Positions 12,698-26,100 of a DNA stretch of 64,000 nucleotides are shown one piece after another. The notes below the pieces were generated by a model that saw nothing but the letters and a program-made list of their open reading frames with translations, did no database searches and was not told the DNA's origin. This DNA comes from Casuarius casuarius (lineage: Eukaryota > Chordata > Aves > Casuariiformes > Casuariidae): contig PTFA01000081.1 of the NCBI GenBank assembly GCA_003342895.1, forward strand, positions 665,167 through 729,166. Direction: 5' to 3'. Position 1 is the first letter of the stretch; each line of letters starts with the position of its first letter. The position numbers were made by a program, and so were the translations under genes.

Positions 12698-12698
<1 letters not shown>

Positions 12699-12729
<31 letters not shown>
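12699..12729. repeat. Poly(T) tract of 31 bases
   Basis: An uninterrupted T run in intergenic sequence. Flanking sequence shows no recognisable retroposed element, so I call it only a homopolymer. Its exact length is uncertain in any assembly. Confidence 0.85.
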
Positions 12730-12734
<5 letters not shown>

Positions 12735-14344
12735 CAGCAACATACCTACACCTTGCCACCACAAGGAAGTTAACACACAAGTTATTCCACATAGGTTTCA
12801 AACACATCCACACCAGTAACTAAAGCTCCACTTCAGCTACTAAAAGAATATGTTTCAAACTTACAGCAAGTCAGATCATCTTTGGGGGAAGATTGCCATC
12901 TACTTTGATTAGTAACTATTCACAGTCTAGTTTTGATTTGACAGTCTTGTGTTTTACAGCTGCACAAGACAAACTGTCTTCAATCTTACGATAATGAATG
13001 CCATGGAATGCCAACCACCCCATTCACTCTAATCAGCGATGCAATTAAATTCATGAATATTCACTGATGTGCTATGGAATTCCATAAAGAGAAGACACAA
13101 GTCTGCAAGTCACCAAAGTTTTGAACACACAAATTACTTTTCCACTTTTATCCTTTTAAGTCTGTCCTGTTCCCTCTATGTTATTATCTAAAAGAATTAT
13201 CTAAAAATACTGTTTATCAGTACTGCAAGAAACATGAGGTAGCACATGCGCTCACTTGGAAAATTCAGGCTTAAGCATGACTAAAATTTTGCAACACTAA
13301 AGCTATAGTTTTGCTAAAAATTCAAATTCTGAAACTGAATTTTTAATTTCAGTAGGTAACAAACTGAGAATTTAGTGAGGAAACATCTTTAGATAACATA
13401 GTTCTGACAGTATTTCTGTGAAGTGGTGACATTCAGCCATCATATTAGGTGGCAAAGGATGACAAGGAAGCCCACATAAACCAAAGGAACTGATAGGTCC
13501 ATATTGAGGTTTAACACAACAGCTTTTAAGTATTAAGCAGAAGGGTTAGTGTTACATCTGCCACATCAAGTCTCCTGCCCTAAAGTCCTCTGTACTGATA
13601 AAGAATTTTCTAGAGAACTCCATTTAAAGTCAATCCAACATGCCAGTTCTTTCACTGAGCACCTTTATTACCATTTTATTCCTTGTCAATACTTGATAGT
13701 GATATAAAGGTAGATCTTTAATACTAATCCTCAGTACATCCCTCTGACTTTCTAGTTAAGTTGCTTCAGGTACCTTGCATTCAAAATATAACTGTCAAGT
13801 GGCCTATACCTTTGCTAGACATTAGATAATCTCTTAAAACAGTGTAATTTTTTTTTTGTAAATGCAACTTTTACATGACAGTTGGAACTTCATAGTGCAG
13901 TAGGCTAGAGAAAGATGGCGAAAAGAGGGTATCAGATTATTCAGTAGGAGTAGCATGGTCTTCAGTTCTAGTACATTCCTGAGGAACAGTTACGAGGAGA
14001 GGGGTAACTTCCTCTCACATACATGCCATGATAGAGAGGCAAAGAGCAGACAACTTGGAGCGGAGAGAGGGTTGAAAGTAGCACAATCAGAGGCAAAGTG
14101 CAGCCAAGATGGAAACTTGGCAGGGGACCAGTTGAGGGGCAGCACAGGGAGTTTTGAATTGCCTCAAGAACATGTGCAAAGCTGATATAATTAAGATATT
14201 ACAATGCCTAATTCAGTGGATGTCTCATTAGATGATGATAGGCAAAGAGATTTGGGTCTATTTAGATGAATATAATAAAACCTAACATTACTGGAACCAA
14301 AGGATCAAAGACTGGTGTCTTTGTTTAAGGCATATTTGAAAGAA

Positions 14345-14440
14345 CCATATATACTCTGGATCAGACTAAAGATCTGTCAAGCCCTCTATCTTGTTTGACA
14401 GCAGCCAGTAGAAGATGCTTATAAATATATTATATATCTT
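14345..14440. repeat. Diverged copy of an old dispersed amniote repeat (tentative)
   Basis: The stretch ctctggatcagactaaag, followed by a match to 'atctgtcaagccctctatct' and 'cagccagtagaagatgctt', resembles from memory a family common in turtle, crocodile and bird genomes (consensus-like pieces 'ggatcagaccaaaggtcc' and 'cagtggccagtagcagatgc'). I cannot name the family with confidence. If correct, this is an old SINE-like or LINE-tail insertion just past the EPS15 polyadenylation site. Confidence 0.4.
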
Positions 14441-14762
14441 CACAGATAAATCCTAAGCATTTAAACACCTGGGTTCTGCAACCTTTGCATAGGCAAAGGT
14501 ACTTAGGCAAAAGGAGCCTAATTTTTCTTTGAAGCTGCTACAACTCCTAATTAATCCCAGCTGTCACTGACTTCATATGCACTTTAGCTAAAAAGCTAAC
14601 CTCAAGCTTCAAGCAACTTCTGTTTCTCTGAAAATTAACACACTCCCACCAGACTGCAATTGGAACAATTTACATTGTTTACAATACATTTACAAGATAT
14701 TTTTCAACTCACAGCACCATTTCGAAAAAACAGGCAGACAGTTTACACTTATGTACTTAAAC

Positions 14763-14768
14763 TTTATT
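14763..14768 (-). terminator. EPS15: Probable EPS15 polyadenylation signal
   Basis: AATAAA on the minus strand is followed about 20-45 bases downstream by a TG- and T-rich stretch (TGTCTGCCTGTTTTTT), as expected for a cleavage and polyadenylation site. It would give a 3' UTR of about 2.26 kb, close to the length of the mammalian EPS15 3' UTR as I remember it. A second AATAAA lies 140 bases upstream, at 14903-14908. Confidence 0.6.
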
Positions 14769-14902
14769 TCTTCATAATTACAGGCTATTGTTAGAATTTT
14801 TAAACAAAAGGGAAGTCTATAAATAGAGGCTAACCCCACCTGAACAAGTTAAAAAAAAAAGTTAAAACTTCATAAGTAATGCCATTTAGCTCACAGCAGT
14901 GG

Positions 14903-14908
14903 TTTATT
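14903..14908 (-). terminator. EPS15: Alternative EPS15 polyadenylation signal
   Basis: A minus-strand AATAAA in CCAATAAACC, with a T10 stretch some 35 bases downstream. It could be used instead of, or together with, the signal at 14763-14768. Confidence 0.4.
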
Positions 14909-17021
14909 GGTAGTCTGAGTAAAAGTATTATAGTCAGAGTCAGTAACATGAAATGTAACATCAAACGACTCAAAACTTTAAATTCCATAAAGGAAAGGAA
15001 GAATATATATATAATATATACATATAATATTGTGTTGGTCCACTGAGTATACATTTTTAACAAAAGATAAGAAACTATGTAATCCAGTTAAGCATACAAT
15101 TTGCAAGATTAGTGTATACTCATTACAAAGATGTATAGATAAGTTATAATACTTGCAAAAGTTTTGTTACTTTTTAGAGCAGGTGTTAAATGCTCATTTC
15201 CCAGTGCAAAAGAAAACTGTCCAAGTCAAGTTACCCATTTTCCTGAAAAATTGAGAACTACTCTCAGGCTCTTGCAGCAGCAGCATTGGTAACTGGAAGA
15301 GATTAAATACACGAAAGCATGGCCCAGTTCTTCTCTACTCCTCATCCCCCTTAGATTTGGGTCTTGAAACTTTTCAATTTCCTCAGCAGAAATATCACAA
15401 GTTAAAAGTGCAAGGAAAAAGAGATCCTCAATGTTTATGCTGCTGCCATCCAAATGTTCTTAAACAGGGCAAAAGATGATCCTTTTTGGAGCTGCTGTAA
15501 TGAAACTGATTCTCCAGACTGGAGTTCTCTTAAAATGAACAATAAGTTACTTTCATTAAGTTACTTTCATTAACATTCTATCAATCCTACTTTGACTCAG
15601 TGACCATAAAGAAATCATCATTCAGTTTTTAAGGTGCAACTATCAATTGGCATTCAATAAATTACACAAACAGAAAAAAAAAAAAAACCAACCTGTTGTA
15701 AAAAAAATTAGACTACATGTTTTCTTTCTATTCTCAACCCTATTTCAGATTCAACTTACTAACTTGCCAGTTCAGCTGCGTATTTCACAGGCAAAAGTGG
15801 CTCAAATAGCAGTGGGGCCTCGCAATTTGACAGTCATCTTGCCAACAGCAAATGCGCATAAATCTTCAATTTAGTTGCTTTATAAAACAGAACATCTGAC
15901 TGTCTTAAAACCCTATGACCATGCAAGAAAAGCAGAGAAGGTTTCAGTAAGATACAGTCTTTCCCATTTAGACTGCACAAAGATTATTATTTCAAGTCCA
16001 ACAGTAGAACCTTCATTAATGAGAAAAATATATATGCATACATATAAAATAAAGCACTCTACAACTCTGGCATTACTAAANTCTCCTTAGAAGTACAAAA
16101 GGTTTTAAATAACTGTAATTGCTTGATGGGAGAGTGTCAGCCATGGCAGAATAATTGCTATTTGTCACTTTTTGCTCAATTACCAGCTGCTGACTGATTA
16201 CAGTCAAACAACAGTCTCACTACCTGCATTTTAAACTGACTTACTTACAGGTGGGAAATGCACTTGATTTTGCCGAAAACTTGAGAGAATTTGAATGCTA
16301 AAATAAGCAGTTATTCAAACAATAAAAATTAGCAAAGAATTTAATTTAGCAGAAACATTCACACATCTTTAAAAGATATTCAATAAGAATAAGCTACCTA
16401 TAGCATTCTTATTAGACAGTTCAAAATCCAAACAGAAATCAAGGTGTTCTCAGTTAACATCTCTTGTTCTAACTAAAAATCCGCCAAATACACCTAGGAG
16501 GAAACAAAGCCATAGAAGAGCAATCCAAATACAAAAACATGGCTATGCAGGTTTCATCTTCCGTACTGTGCTATTTTCACCAACATTCTTTCTGAAGGAA
16601 CTTGATTGGGACAACGTTTTCTTGTCTTTGAGTTTCAGGATTTGCAGTTACAAATGCTTACGAAAATCTTTTCATGCATGATTAGAATGACAATCAGTGA
16701 TTCTAAAGATGATCTGCAGTCTCTCTTTCTGTGAAACAGAAAGATACTTTGGTGTGCTTGGCTTGCAGCATAGAAATAGCACAGGCAAGAAGCTCAAGAG
16801 TATACATACTAGAGCAGTATGATACTAGTTGTTTGATAAAGTTAATGAAATTTAGGGAAATTACAAGTCGGCATAGATGAAAAGTATTCAACCACTTTCA
16901 GAAGTTTAAAACGTTTCATATTTTCCTGTATATACGTAACTTCTGATTAACATTTAAATAGGTTAAGTATTCAGGAAAAGAGACAAAACAGTTGACATAA
17001 GACGCAATCTTACTCTAAACT

Positions 17022-17168
17022 TCATGCTTCTGATATTTCAGATTTACTAAGTGCAATAGCCAGTTCCAAGTCTTCTTGCTCTTGCTGTTTTAATCTTGCA
17101 AGTCTTTCTTTCTCTTCTCTCTCACTTTCCCTCTTAGCCCATTCAATCATGTCTTCCTCAGTAGAATA
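17022..17168 (-). CDS. EPS15: EPS15 last coding exon (two ubiquitin-interacting motifs)
   Basis: 48 codons and a TGA stop. UIM1 is in [20 protein letters not shown] and UIM2 in [18 protein letters not shown], with the alanine and serine that contact ubiquitin (A-x-x-x-S) kept in UIM2. UIM2 is the stronger ubiquitin binder and is needed for EPS15 monoubiquitination in mammals. Acceptor AACTACAG. The presence of UIMs separates this gene from the main form of EPS15L1. Confidence 0.97.
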   Translation of the reverse strand, partial: YSTEEDMIEWAKRESEREEKERLARLKQQEQEDLELAIALSKSEISEA

Positions 17169-20100
17169 CTGTAGTTTTAAAAGACAAAATAATCAGATTA
17201 ATAACAGTGACAACTAATCTTGTCCAAGTCCTTGATTTGAGGGACAATAACAGTTTTTCAGAATACTGGACATACCGCAGTCTTTAAATATTGGTTGCCA
17301 ATTAAGTTCATCAGGCTATTAAAAGATTAGCTTAATTAAACTATTAAGAATGGCACTTAAGCCATCCTAATCCTAGTTTATTACTGAATATGCTATGTTC
17401 CAAAATTCAGTATTAAATTTCCAAAAATTTTACTGAAGTGTTGGGATTTAAATTCAACTATGTTGCATTAAAAAGCAGTTTATATAAGAAAATGTGACTA
17501 AATGAGGAGACTATATTGCAAAGCACACCCACATCTGACTTTGTGGCACATCTTGATTTACCCTGCTGTCACTATGGATGATTTTTCCAAGTGATAGTGA
17601 CTGCAAAAGTTAGTTGTAGAATGTCTGTTTAATTGAACAGCTGAAAAAAATGCTTCTGTCAAGAAGCAGCATAATAACCAAGTAACTGTGCAGGTAGAAA
17701 CCTGGAAGTAATATAGAGATATGTCAATGTGATACAAGAGGAAAACAGAAAGAATAGATTTTTTTGCCTATGCATGCTTTTACACACACACACAAAATGT
17801 GAATTGAATTGCTTTGATATAATGATTATAAGCAACAGAGTTAGGAAGTCATCTTAAAATACAAAACGTTATGCTAAATTTTGTTTTTATTCAACATGCA
17901 GAAAAGGGTAGGTGAAGCCTATGTCTTCATGAATGTCCCAATGTAAAGTCTGAAATGGTTATCATAATACTCTCCAGCTAGTTTCTCCTTTGAACTACTT
18001 CTTTCGAACTTAAACTTTATGGAATAAAAGTAAAGAAACTTGATTTTTTTTCCCCACAGCTTACTGAGTATTCTCAGCAACTAAAGCTGGAGAAAAATAC
18101 TTTTTCCTTCACAGAGGATAATGAAAGTTTTTGCTTTCTCCTCTGCATTTCACATTCTCTTGAGAGCTCCATACTGGCTTTCTCAATCCCTCTATCTAGT
18201 AAAAGTGATCAATAAGAGCATTTCAGGAAGTGTCATGCTACAACACACATCAACCTGTGCAAATCAATTTTGAGAGCCTGGCAATCCTCAGTTTACTTCA
18301 ATCAAGCACACAGTTTATTAGGACTAAAAATAATAAAAGCATCTGATCAAGCTACTGTAAATGCAAATTGCATTTACCAGATACCACGCTTGAAAGTGAA
18401 GTGANGCCTTCCAAAATTCCTATTTGCAAAAACACAAAAGGAAAAAACATACATAGGCATGCACAAACCTTCAGATTTGCTTGTATCGCTTGGACACCAC
18501 GACTTCTATGAAATGGATTCTGGTTATAAAGAGATACCTGCTACTTTCTGTATCACATTCAAGTCTGGAATTTACTAGCCATTCAAAACTCAGTGAATTA
18601 TATTTTGTTAACATAAATGGTTATGAGGCTGTTTATGAATATTTCAGTACATTGAAATTATGATCAAACAGTTCAGTGACAGCTAAATTAAAAATCACAC
18701 CTTTCATTTTACTTTTAATTGGATAATTAGCAGTGTGCGCTATAGGCAAATAATTTATATCTGCTGCATATTCCAATAAAATGGATAATCCTTAGAACAA
18801 AAGATATTTAAAGTGTATTATTTTCTAAAAGCTAGGAGGCCTCCATTAAAAAAAAACTCAAAAAAGCAATGCAACTTAAACATTAACTGTAACATTTTGC
18901 AGTATTTCATTTTAGGACAGCCTCAGCTGCAAACTAAATGTAAATACTATTTTAATTGGAAGTTATCTCTCTTTTGTATATGGGATATGTTTTGATATTT
19001 TAAATTAAAACTGAATACTTCAGTGCGAACAATTCAAAGCTGTCATTATACTGAAACAAATGCAAGAAACGTTTACTCACAGTACTGAAGTTTGCAAAAT
19101 TGTTGGGGTCAGCCTCTTTACTGATGCTGGTGGGAGCAAATGGATCACAGAATAGATCTGCTTCTTGTTCTTTGGGAATGTCTGGGGTGGGGAAAGGCTG
19201 AAATGGATCGGTCGATTTAAAGGAATCTGAAGAGTCTATTTGATTGATAGGTCTTTTCCCTTAGATTAAAATAATTTAAAATGAATTTAAGATAGCAGGT
19301 AATAACATGCCAAAAATAGAAAAAAAAAGCTACTTGGAATACATCCTTTTCTGGTAAACTAGTGGAGTTGCACTGACTTCAGAGGAGGGGTTGCTAATTT
19401 AAAAAGGAGGGTACAGCCCCTAGTTTCTTAAAGTATAATCATATAAAAAGGAACACACATATGTTAATGTGCTGATATAACAGTATTTTGGGAAGAGAAT
19501 TTCTAGAAGTCTTAAGCCCCTGTTCTATCAGCACAGTAATTTTTCTTANGCTCATCGATTATCCATGATAATTCCCCTGAGGTTCTTTTATTATTTATTT
19601 GGATCAAATTAGCAAAATTTGAGTCAGTGAAAAAGAGGCATTTCTAAGTCTTCATAACACCAGTGAAAATCTCCTCTGACTATGCTAACAACTGCAACAA
19701 CTTCTCTAGGGTTTTTTTTTTTGGGGGGGGGGGCAAGAGGGGGGAAGAGGGGTATGGTAACAAGCAATTGCAAGGTTAACTAATTTGTTAATCCTTGCCT
19801 AAATAGCTGCAGATATAACACAGAATCAGACACAAGCCCCCACTTATCTTGTTCTTTTTTTCCTAGCTTAACCAGTCAGCTTTCAACACCTTTGAGGACA
19901 CTAACTCAATCCTTCCAAAAATAGTTGAGCTGAACTTCATCCCACCATTCTCTCCATATGTTATTACTTACAAAAAAAGGGTTTCATTTCAGTTCTTGAA
20001 TTTGACTAGAGGATTTTGTGTATTCTGCAAGTGGTTTGATACTTACAGTGGTCGTATTTTAAAACTTGCTTCTGTTGTCATTTTAGACTAAAACAGGAGA

Positions 20101-23100
20101 ATTGAACCAGTATCTACTTATTATTTTGGATATCACTGTCGCGGGTTAGGGAAAAAAGAAGTTCTTTCATAGAGCCAAAGGGATTCTAATGCAGCAATGA
20201 CTTAGGGACTTCTAGGAATACCCCCAGGTAATTTAGTTAGAGGCTTCCCAGATCATCTTCCCAGGATAGCCTTCCCTCACTGACGATGTGCTACTACTGA
20301 CTAATAATGCATGCCTTCCAATTTCTTGAATAATGCAGGAGGAGGAGCTTCAAATGATGTCCAGGGAAATTTATTTCTACAGGGGAAGGATTAATAACCA
20401 TAGGAATCCGAAGTATACAATCTCCAAAGCCCCCCCCACCCCCCAAATGGGGGGTGGGTGGTGCTTGTCACTATCTGTCTTCTGGGCACCTTCCAGTACA
20501 GTCAAGACTTGGTAAGATTTCAGGGCATTTCTTTGAAAAAGCATTTACTTGTTTTGAGTCAGACCAAATGAGTCATTAAAAACAAATACACTTATACATG
20601 TCATTTTTTGATTTCCATTAGGAAAACAATTTAACATTTTAGTTTTCAAAGTAGTCCACTAACTGTATATATACAGTTACATAAAATTTATAACATAACA
20701 CAAAAAAGAGCTTCCTACACTGCATCAGTGGAAAAATATAATCATTAAAATCCATGTGACATCCTTATATTCATAATCATTATCAAGATAACCACAGTAT
20801 CATTTTTAATATGTGCAAATAAACAGACTGTTTTTTCTAGTCATCTGTGGATAAGGATGCTGTTCTGCCACTAGAAGCTTGCATTCTAAAAGGGGATTTC
20901 TACCCCTCCTCATAGCCACTCCCATACCATGAAGTCAGAAATCCCAAATTTTTTTTTTAGGACCTCCATAAAAGGAAACACCTTACCAAACAACCAAGTT
21001 ATCATCACTTCTCATGTCAGCCATTTTAATGTTAACTGTAATGTAAGAGTATTAACTGATTGCTTGCAAGGCACAAATAAGAGATGAGTCTCTGCAAGGC
21101 ATGAAATAAGAGCCAAATTTCCACGAGTCAATATTTGAAATTAAGCAGCTGCATTTAAATCTTCATCTGTTATGTTCCCCACACTTTTGGGAAAAAATAT
21201 GAATAGATAATTTTAAGTTTTTACGCTATAGTTTTCAAAAAAACCACCTCAAGATTCTTCCATATAATATTATAGAAAAAACTGATGCAGTAGAGTTTCT
21301 AAAGAAAATGAAATGAAGGCTAGAAACTTAAAAAGGAATATTAGTAATATATTTTCAAATCTACTAATAAATATTTGCAAATTAGGAGGCTGTTGTAACT
21401 ACATAGGCTTGTTGCAACCACTAGAATATGTATATGCTTGATAATCATGGCCTTTTCTGGAAGACAGTATTTCATGCCATGGAACAGACCAGAGGATTCA
21501 GCTATCATCAAACAAAAAACAGAGTAGAGGAAACAGGGTGTTTATTACCATTACATAGGCAAGGTTTAGTACTACGGACCTCTGGCAAGGCCACCTAGAA
21601 AAAGTTAATTAAAAAATCTGAGACAGGCATGTTAACAGAATTTAATTCATTTTTCTCCAGCCATGTAAAAACCTAAATAGTTTTAATATTTCTTCAGAGA
21701 TAGAGACAGCATTAANGAACAGAGGTTTTGCAAGGAATAAAACACGCTGAATCCTCACTTTAAGCATAATTTACTAATAAGATTTACAACGTACCACAGT
21801 AGTAACCTTTCAGTTTGTAGCCATGCTATGTTCTTGTAGCTATTTGTAATGACTCTTCTCCTATTTTCTAAATTCTCTCTCTTCCAAAAGCAAGCTATAC
21901 TAAAATGCTACACCAAATTTAGCTTCCAAGAAGCCATCACCAGTACAGAAACAGACTTTTTTACATCCTGTTCATTCATTCTAAATTCAGTACATCTCAC
22001 CATCCCCTCATAATTACTGTCCAATTGCCAATATTAAAGAGAAGGAAATTCTTAACAGCATCTCAGGATCAGCTCTTACCAGGTGGCGGTGGACATGGCC
22101 TTGTGGGAGTTCCTGTTTTAGGCGGCAATGCAGGAGGGACATCCTCATTTTTGGCTGGTGAGTCCTCAAATAAGTTTTTAGTTACGATCGCATTGTTGAC
22201 AGAACCTGATGTGGAAGAGCTAAAGGGATCCTCGTTGTTGGCCTTCAACAAAGAAAACAGCAGTGTTTGCATTTTCAGTGCAATTCTGCTAACACTTTCC
22301 CTTCTTTTCAATAATGTAATATTTATTTAGGGGAAAAAAAAAAAAAAAGAATGTTTGGACTAAGAAAAGAGAAAACACATCCTCCCCCCCTTTTCTGTAA
22401 AAAAGGACATATGTTCCACCTATTCCAGGAGATACTAAAAATGAACATTAATGAAAATCATTTAAAAAACCTTGAATGATTAGTGTGAACAGCAGTAAAA
22501 AGTTGAGTGCAGTTATGCAAGCAAAAGTGACACTTTGCCAGTGCACTTATAGCAAATTCTGAAAATAAGATAATATTTTAAAATAGAAAAAAATAAAGGC
22601 ACAAAAAAAGACTGCATTATTCAAAGTGGAATTGCATGGCATTTTATTATAAAAAGCTCTTTTTCAAGAAAGTCAGCAATTATAAAAAACCTTTATAAGT
22701 GGCAAAGTTGTAACAGTAAAACTGTTGGAAAAGAGAATAGGCTAGACTGTTAATGTCTTGTCACTGCAGAGTTTTATGCATTTTCCATGAGTGGCAGTAG
22801 TTTCATATTACCTTTGACAACATGCTGAAGTCAGCAAAGCTGCTTCCAAAGGATTCATTTCCAAACAGAGATGCAAAGGGGTCTGTAGCTAAATGGAAGC
22901 AAATAAAGTAAACAGAATTGGACTAAAAAAGTTAAATGGCACTGAATGATATAGGTTGAAAAATACCACAAACAGGTGTTACATTTTGCAACATAGACTA
23001 ATTCAAGTGAAATATTTAATAAGGTGGGCACTTTTGTTAAGTAGCTTTTACTTATAAAAACTATAAATGCCAACTACTGATTTAAAACAATAATTCCTCT

Positions 23101-26100
23101 AAACAGAGAGAAATTCTAAAGTGACACTGATACTTCAGTTTCTTACGTAAAAGTTAAAAAATAAATTACACCAAAAGCATCCAATAACCATACATCTGTA
23201 TGTTTTGCCAATGTGTGCATATACACCTGTATATATAAATATATACATATATGTGTAAATATATATTTATGTATATATGCACACATACATACACACACAC
23301 GATTTTATACATACACAGGAANAGGAGCCCCGTTTTGACAGTAGGCCCATTCATGTGGAATGAAATACCTTACTTCATATCATTAGCTCAGAATCTGTAA
23401 TTCAACAGTACCCTTTCATTCTTATGTGCAAAATGGGTAAAAACTGCTATTCTACTGTAAAGCAAGAAGTGCGGTCTTTGCACATATTTAATGTGTCTCT
23501 AGAAAACAATATTTTTTTAATGCAGGTAAATTGAGCAGGCTTACAATATGAAAACACATCTGGATGCATGTTTTAGATAACCACTCGTCAGGCTAACTTG
23601 GGAGGATAGTTGACAATGTGCTCATCTCAGCAACTATTAACTAAAAGATGTCAGATTCCTCTCCAAAACATCTTTAACCATCAGTTGTGAGAGAATCACA
23701 GCAAAGCAAAATATCAAAACTTTTAATACCTAAAGGCCCTGATCAAGTAGTTATTCTATCCTAGATCTCTTCTCATGTAATACAAAGCTATCTGCTATGT
23801 TACTTAAAGTAACATGAAATCTCTAAAACCAGCCCTAATGGAAGCAGTACAAACCATTCAAATTGTCCAAACACTTAGGTCAAGATATTTTACTAGTTTC
23901 AGGCAGGGCAAGGAACATATTTACAGAATCAGTCTCCAGTGATAAGCGCTATGGATAACGACACAGTTTTGTTTCGTAAAACCAAAACACACCCCCCACA
24001 AATCTATGCCCTTACATTGTCTGAATTTTCCTATCAAGGAAAATCAATCCCTAAAATGCTCCTATTGTGAATTCACAGTGAAAAGCCTAAAGACNTAAAA
24101 ATAATCAAAAGCAAATAAAAATAAAACCCGAGACATTTGATGTATACAGTCTATCTTTACCTAGATCATTTGATGTAGTAACAGTTGTTCCACCAGGAGC
24201 AAAAGGGTCATTTTTCTTCAGTATTTCTGTCTAAAACAAAAAATTCCTTTGGAGAAAAATTTGTTTTTCAGCTTAAAACATTCCTCATTCTAAGAATACA
24301 ATCCTGATTTATTTCAATATAACAGTTTTTAAAAACAAATACTAATCTTATGCTAATATGTTTAGTACGAGTGGCTAAAAAAGGTCAAGTTAAATATGCC
24401 ATGTTCTTCATCATATATGTAAACAGAATCAAAGATTTTATGACAAAAGATCATGCTTTTTTTCCCCCCATCAAACATGGAAATACAACCAAGAACTCAT
24501 GATTCACATTCCTGTACAATAAGCAAGTAAGCAATGTTTTCCTCTCAAAAATAATATGAATTGTGACATACAGTCCTCTGCTCCGGACTCCAGAGAATAT
24601 AATTCATAAAGCTATAAATCATAACTACACTAAGATAGAAAACACTTTACAATGGTAAAAATCATCAACTTATCTCCCACCTAAGCTCTATAAGAAGAGA
24701 GCCCTGTTTTCCTGTCAGGTTCAGGAGGCTTATTTCAATACTACGTACTCCTGGAAGGAGTTTGCGTTGCATGGCCTCAAGAACGGAGTACTCCTACAGT
24801 TAAACAGCTTACAGAATAAATCAAGTACGTGATACCTTTCCAAGCTTACTTAGTTTTAAAGTGAAGTAGTTTTCTAAAATATGTAACTGAAACGAATCTG
24901 AAAGCTCAGAATCTTATGTACCACTTCTAATATCAATTACACTCACACCTCTGAGCAAGCTTAATGCTCTCATGATCATTCCAAGTATCTTCCAACTACT
25001 TCTTTAAAAATCAATACAAGTTCAGGGATACCTGCCACTTTACTAAAATTTCAGTTTTGGAAGTAGCTTTTATCAGTGTTAGTAAGTCTGCTAACAGAAA
25101 CTCCTCCTCAGAATTATGATTTCAAAGGATAGAAAAAAAGGTAACTACTAATCCAAGATGTAAGAATATCTAATACCAACTTTGGTCTCAGATTTCTACA
25201 ATCAGAGCCATCTTCATAAAAATCAAACTACAAGCTATCTTCAGACAGGCCCCCCCCCCCCCCCCCAATGAGATTTCAAATAAAATACATAACATACTAA
25301 TTGATTTGACAAGTTTTAGAGGCCAAATCAAGTATCTCAACATAATCTGCTAAGATTAATCTTGGGTTTTGTTCAGTGATTAGTAAATTCCGCCAGCTAC
25401 CAGTAGGGTTGTTCACTATTTTCAAACATTCTGATTTAAAGTGCAGTGAAGCTCCACACTGAAGCATTTAAAAGTGTTTTTATTTTGATTTCATTTGTGA
25501 CTATTTCTAGAAAGTAGGACAGAAAAATAGACAAGACAGGAACAGGAAGCTAGAGGTACCTGTTATCTGTACGATTTCTGNGTATCAGTATTTCAAAGCA
25601 TGACCAAATGCACAACATAGAAGGAATTAAGAGGTGTGCTATCAAACTTACTGTGAGACTACTGCTGTTGCCTGCAGTGCTAAATGGATCAGTGCCTGAA
25701 GTCACAAAAGGATCAGTGGAGGATTGTTTGAAAAAACAGTCAGCTGCAAAAGGATCTGAGCCTTTGAAAGGATCACCACCAAAAGGATCTAAAGAAGTAA
25801 ACATCTCATTAATATTTCTGCTAGCTTTATTTAGCTTAATATCTTTAAAATAATACATTTTATATTGCTTATTTCATACTGCAGAAAGGTGACACAGTTA
25901 GGACCAAGCATCTTTGAAGTATGAGGTTCACCTGCAAGTAGCTTGTATTCTATGATTCGAAACANTGGACAAGCCAACATTTTCTGCACATCATGGAAAT
26001 TCTGGATAGCCAGAGTGGTTCAATTCTGGAACCATCTGAACACATAGGGTCTTTATACATTCCTCCCTTAAAAATGCACCATTTTACAGAAGCTAATGTT

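Larger units (their letters stand above)
7684..14762. other. Intergenic region between the CpG island and the EPS15 3' end
   Basis: Apart from the repeats and the 8230-8960 block listed separately, I see no exon, RNA gene or clear regulatory site. Most of it is AT-rich unique sequence with scattered homopolymers. Open frames on both strands are short and lack splice or start context. Possible distal EPS15 polyadenylation signals (minus-strand AATAAA) also occur near 13665 and 13675. Confidence 0.6.
14763..17021 (-). other. EPS15: EPS15 3' untranslated region
   Basis: Sequence between the EPS15 stop codon (17024-17022) and the probable polyadenylation signal. It is AT-rich with no conserved reading frame on the minus strand. 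Short ORFs on both strands look like chance. The end depends on which AATAAA is used. Confidence 0.6.

Noticed and set aside
13665..13680. Two minus-strand AATAAA motifs as the EPS15 end
   Set aside because: They would make a 3' UTR over 3.3 kb; the nearer signal at 14763 has a better downstream T/TG-rich element. Left only as a possible distal site.
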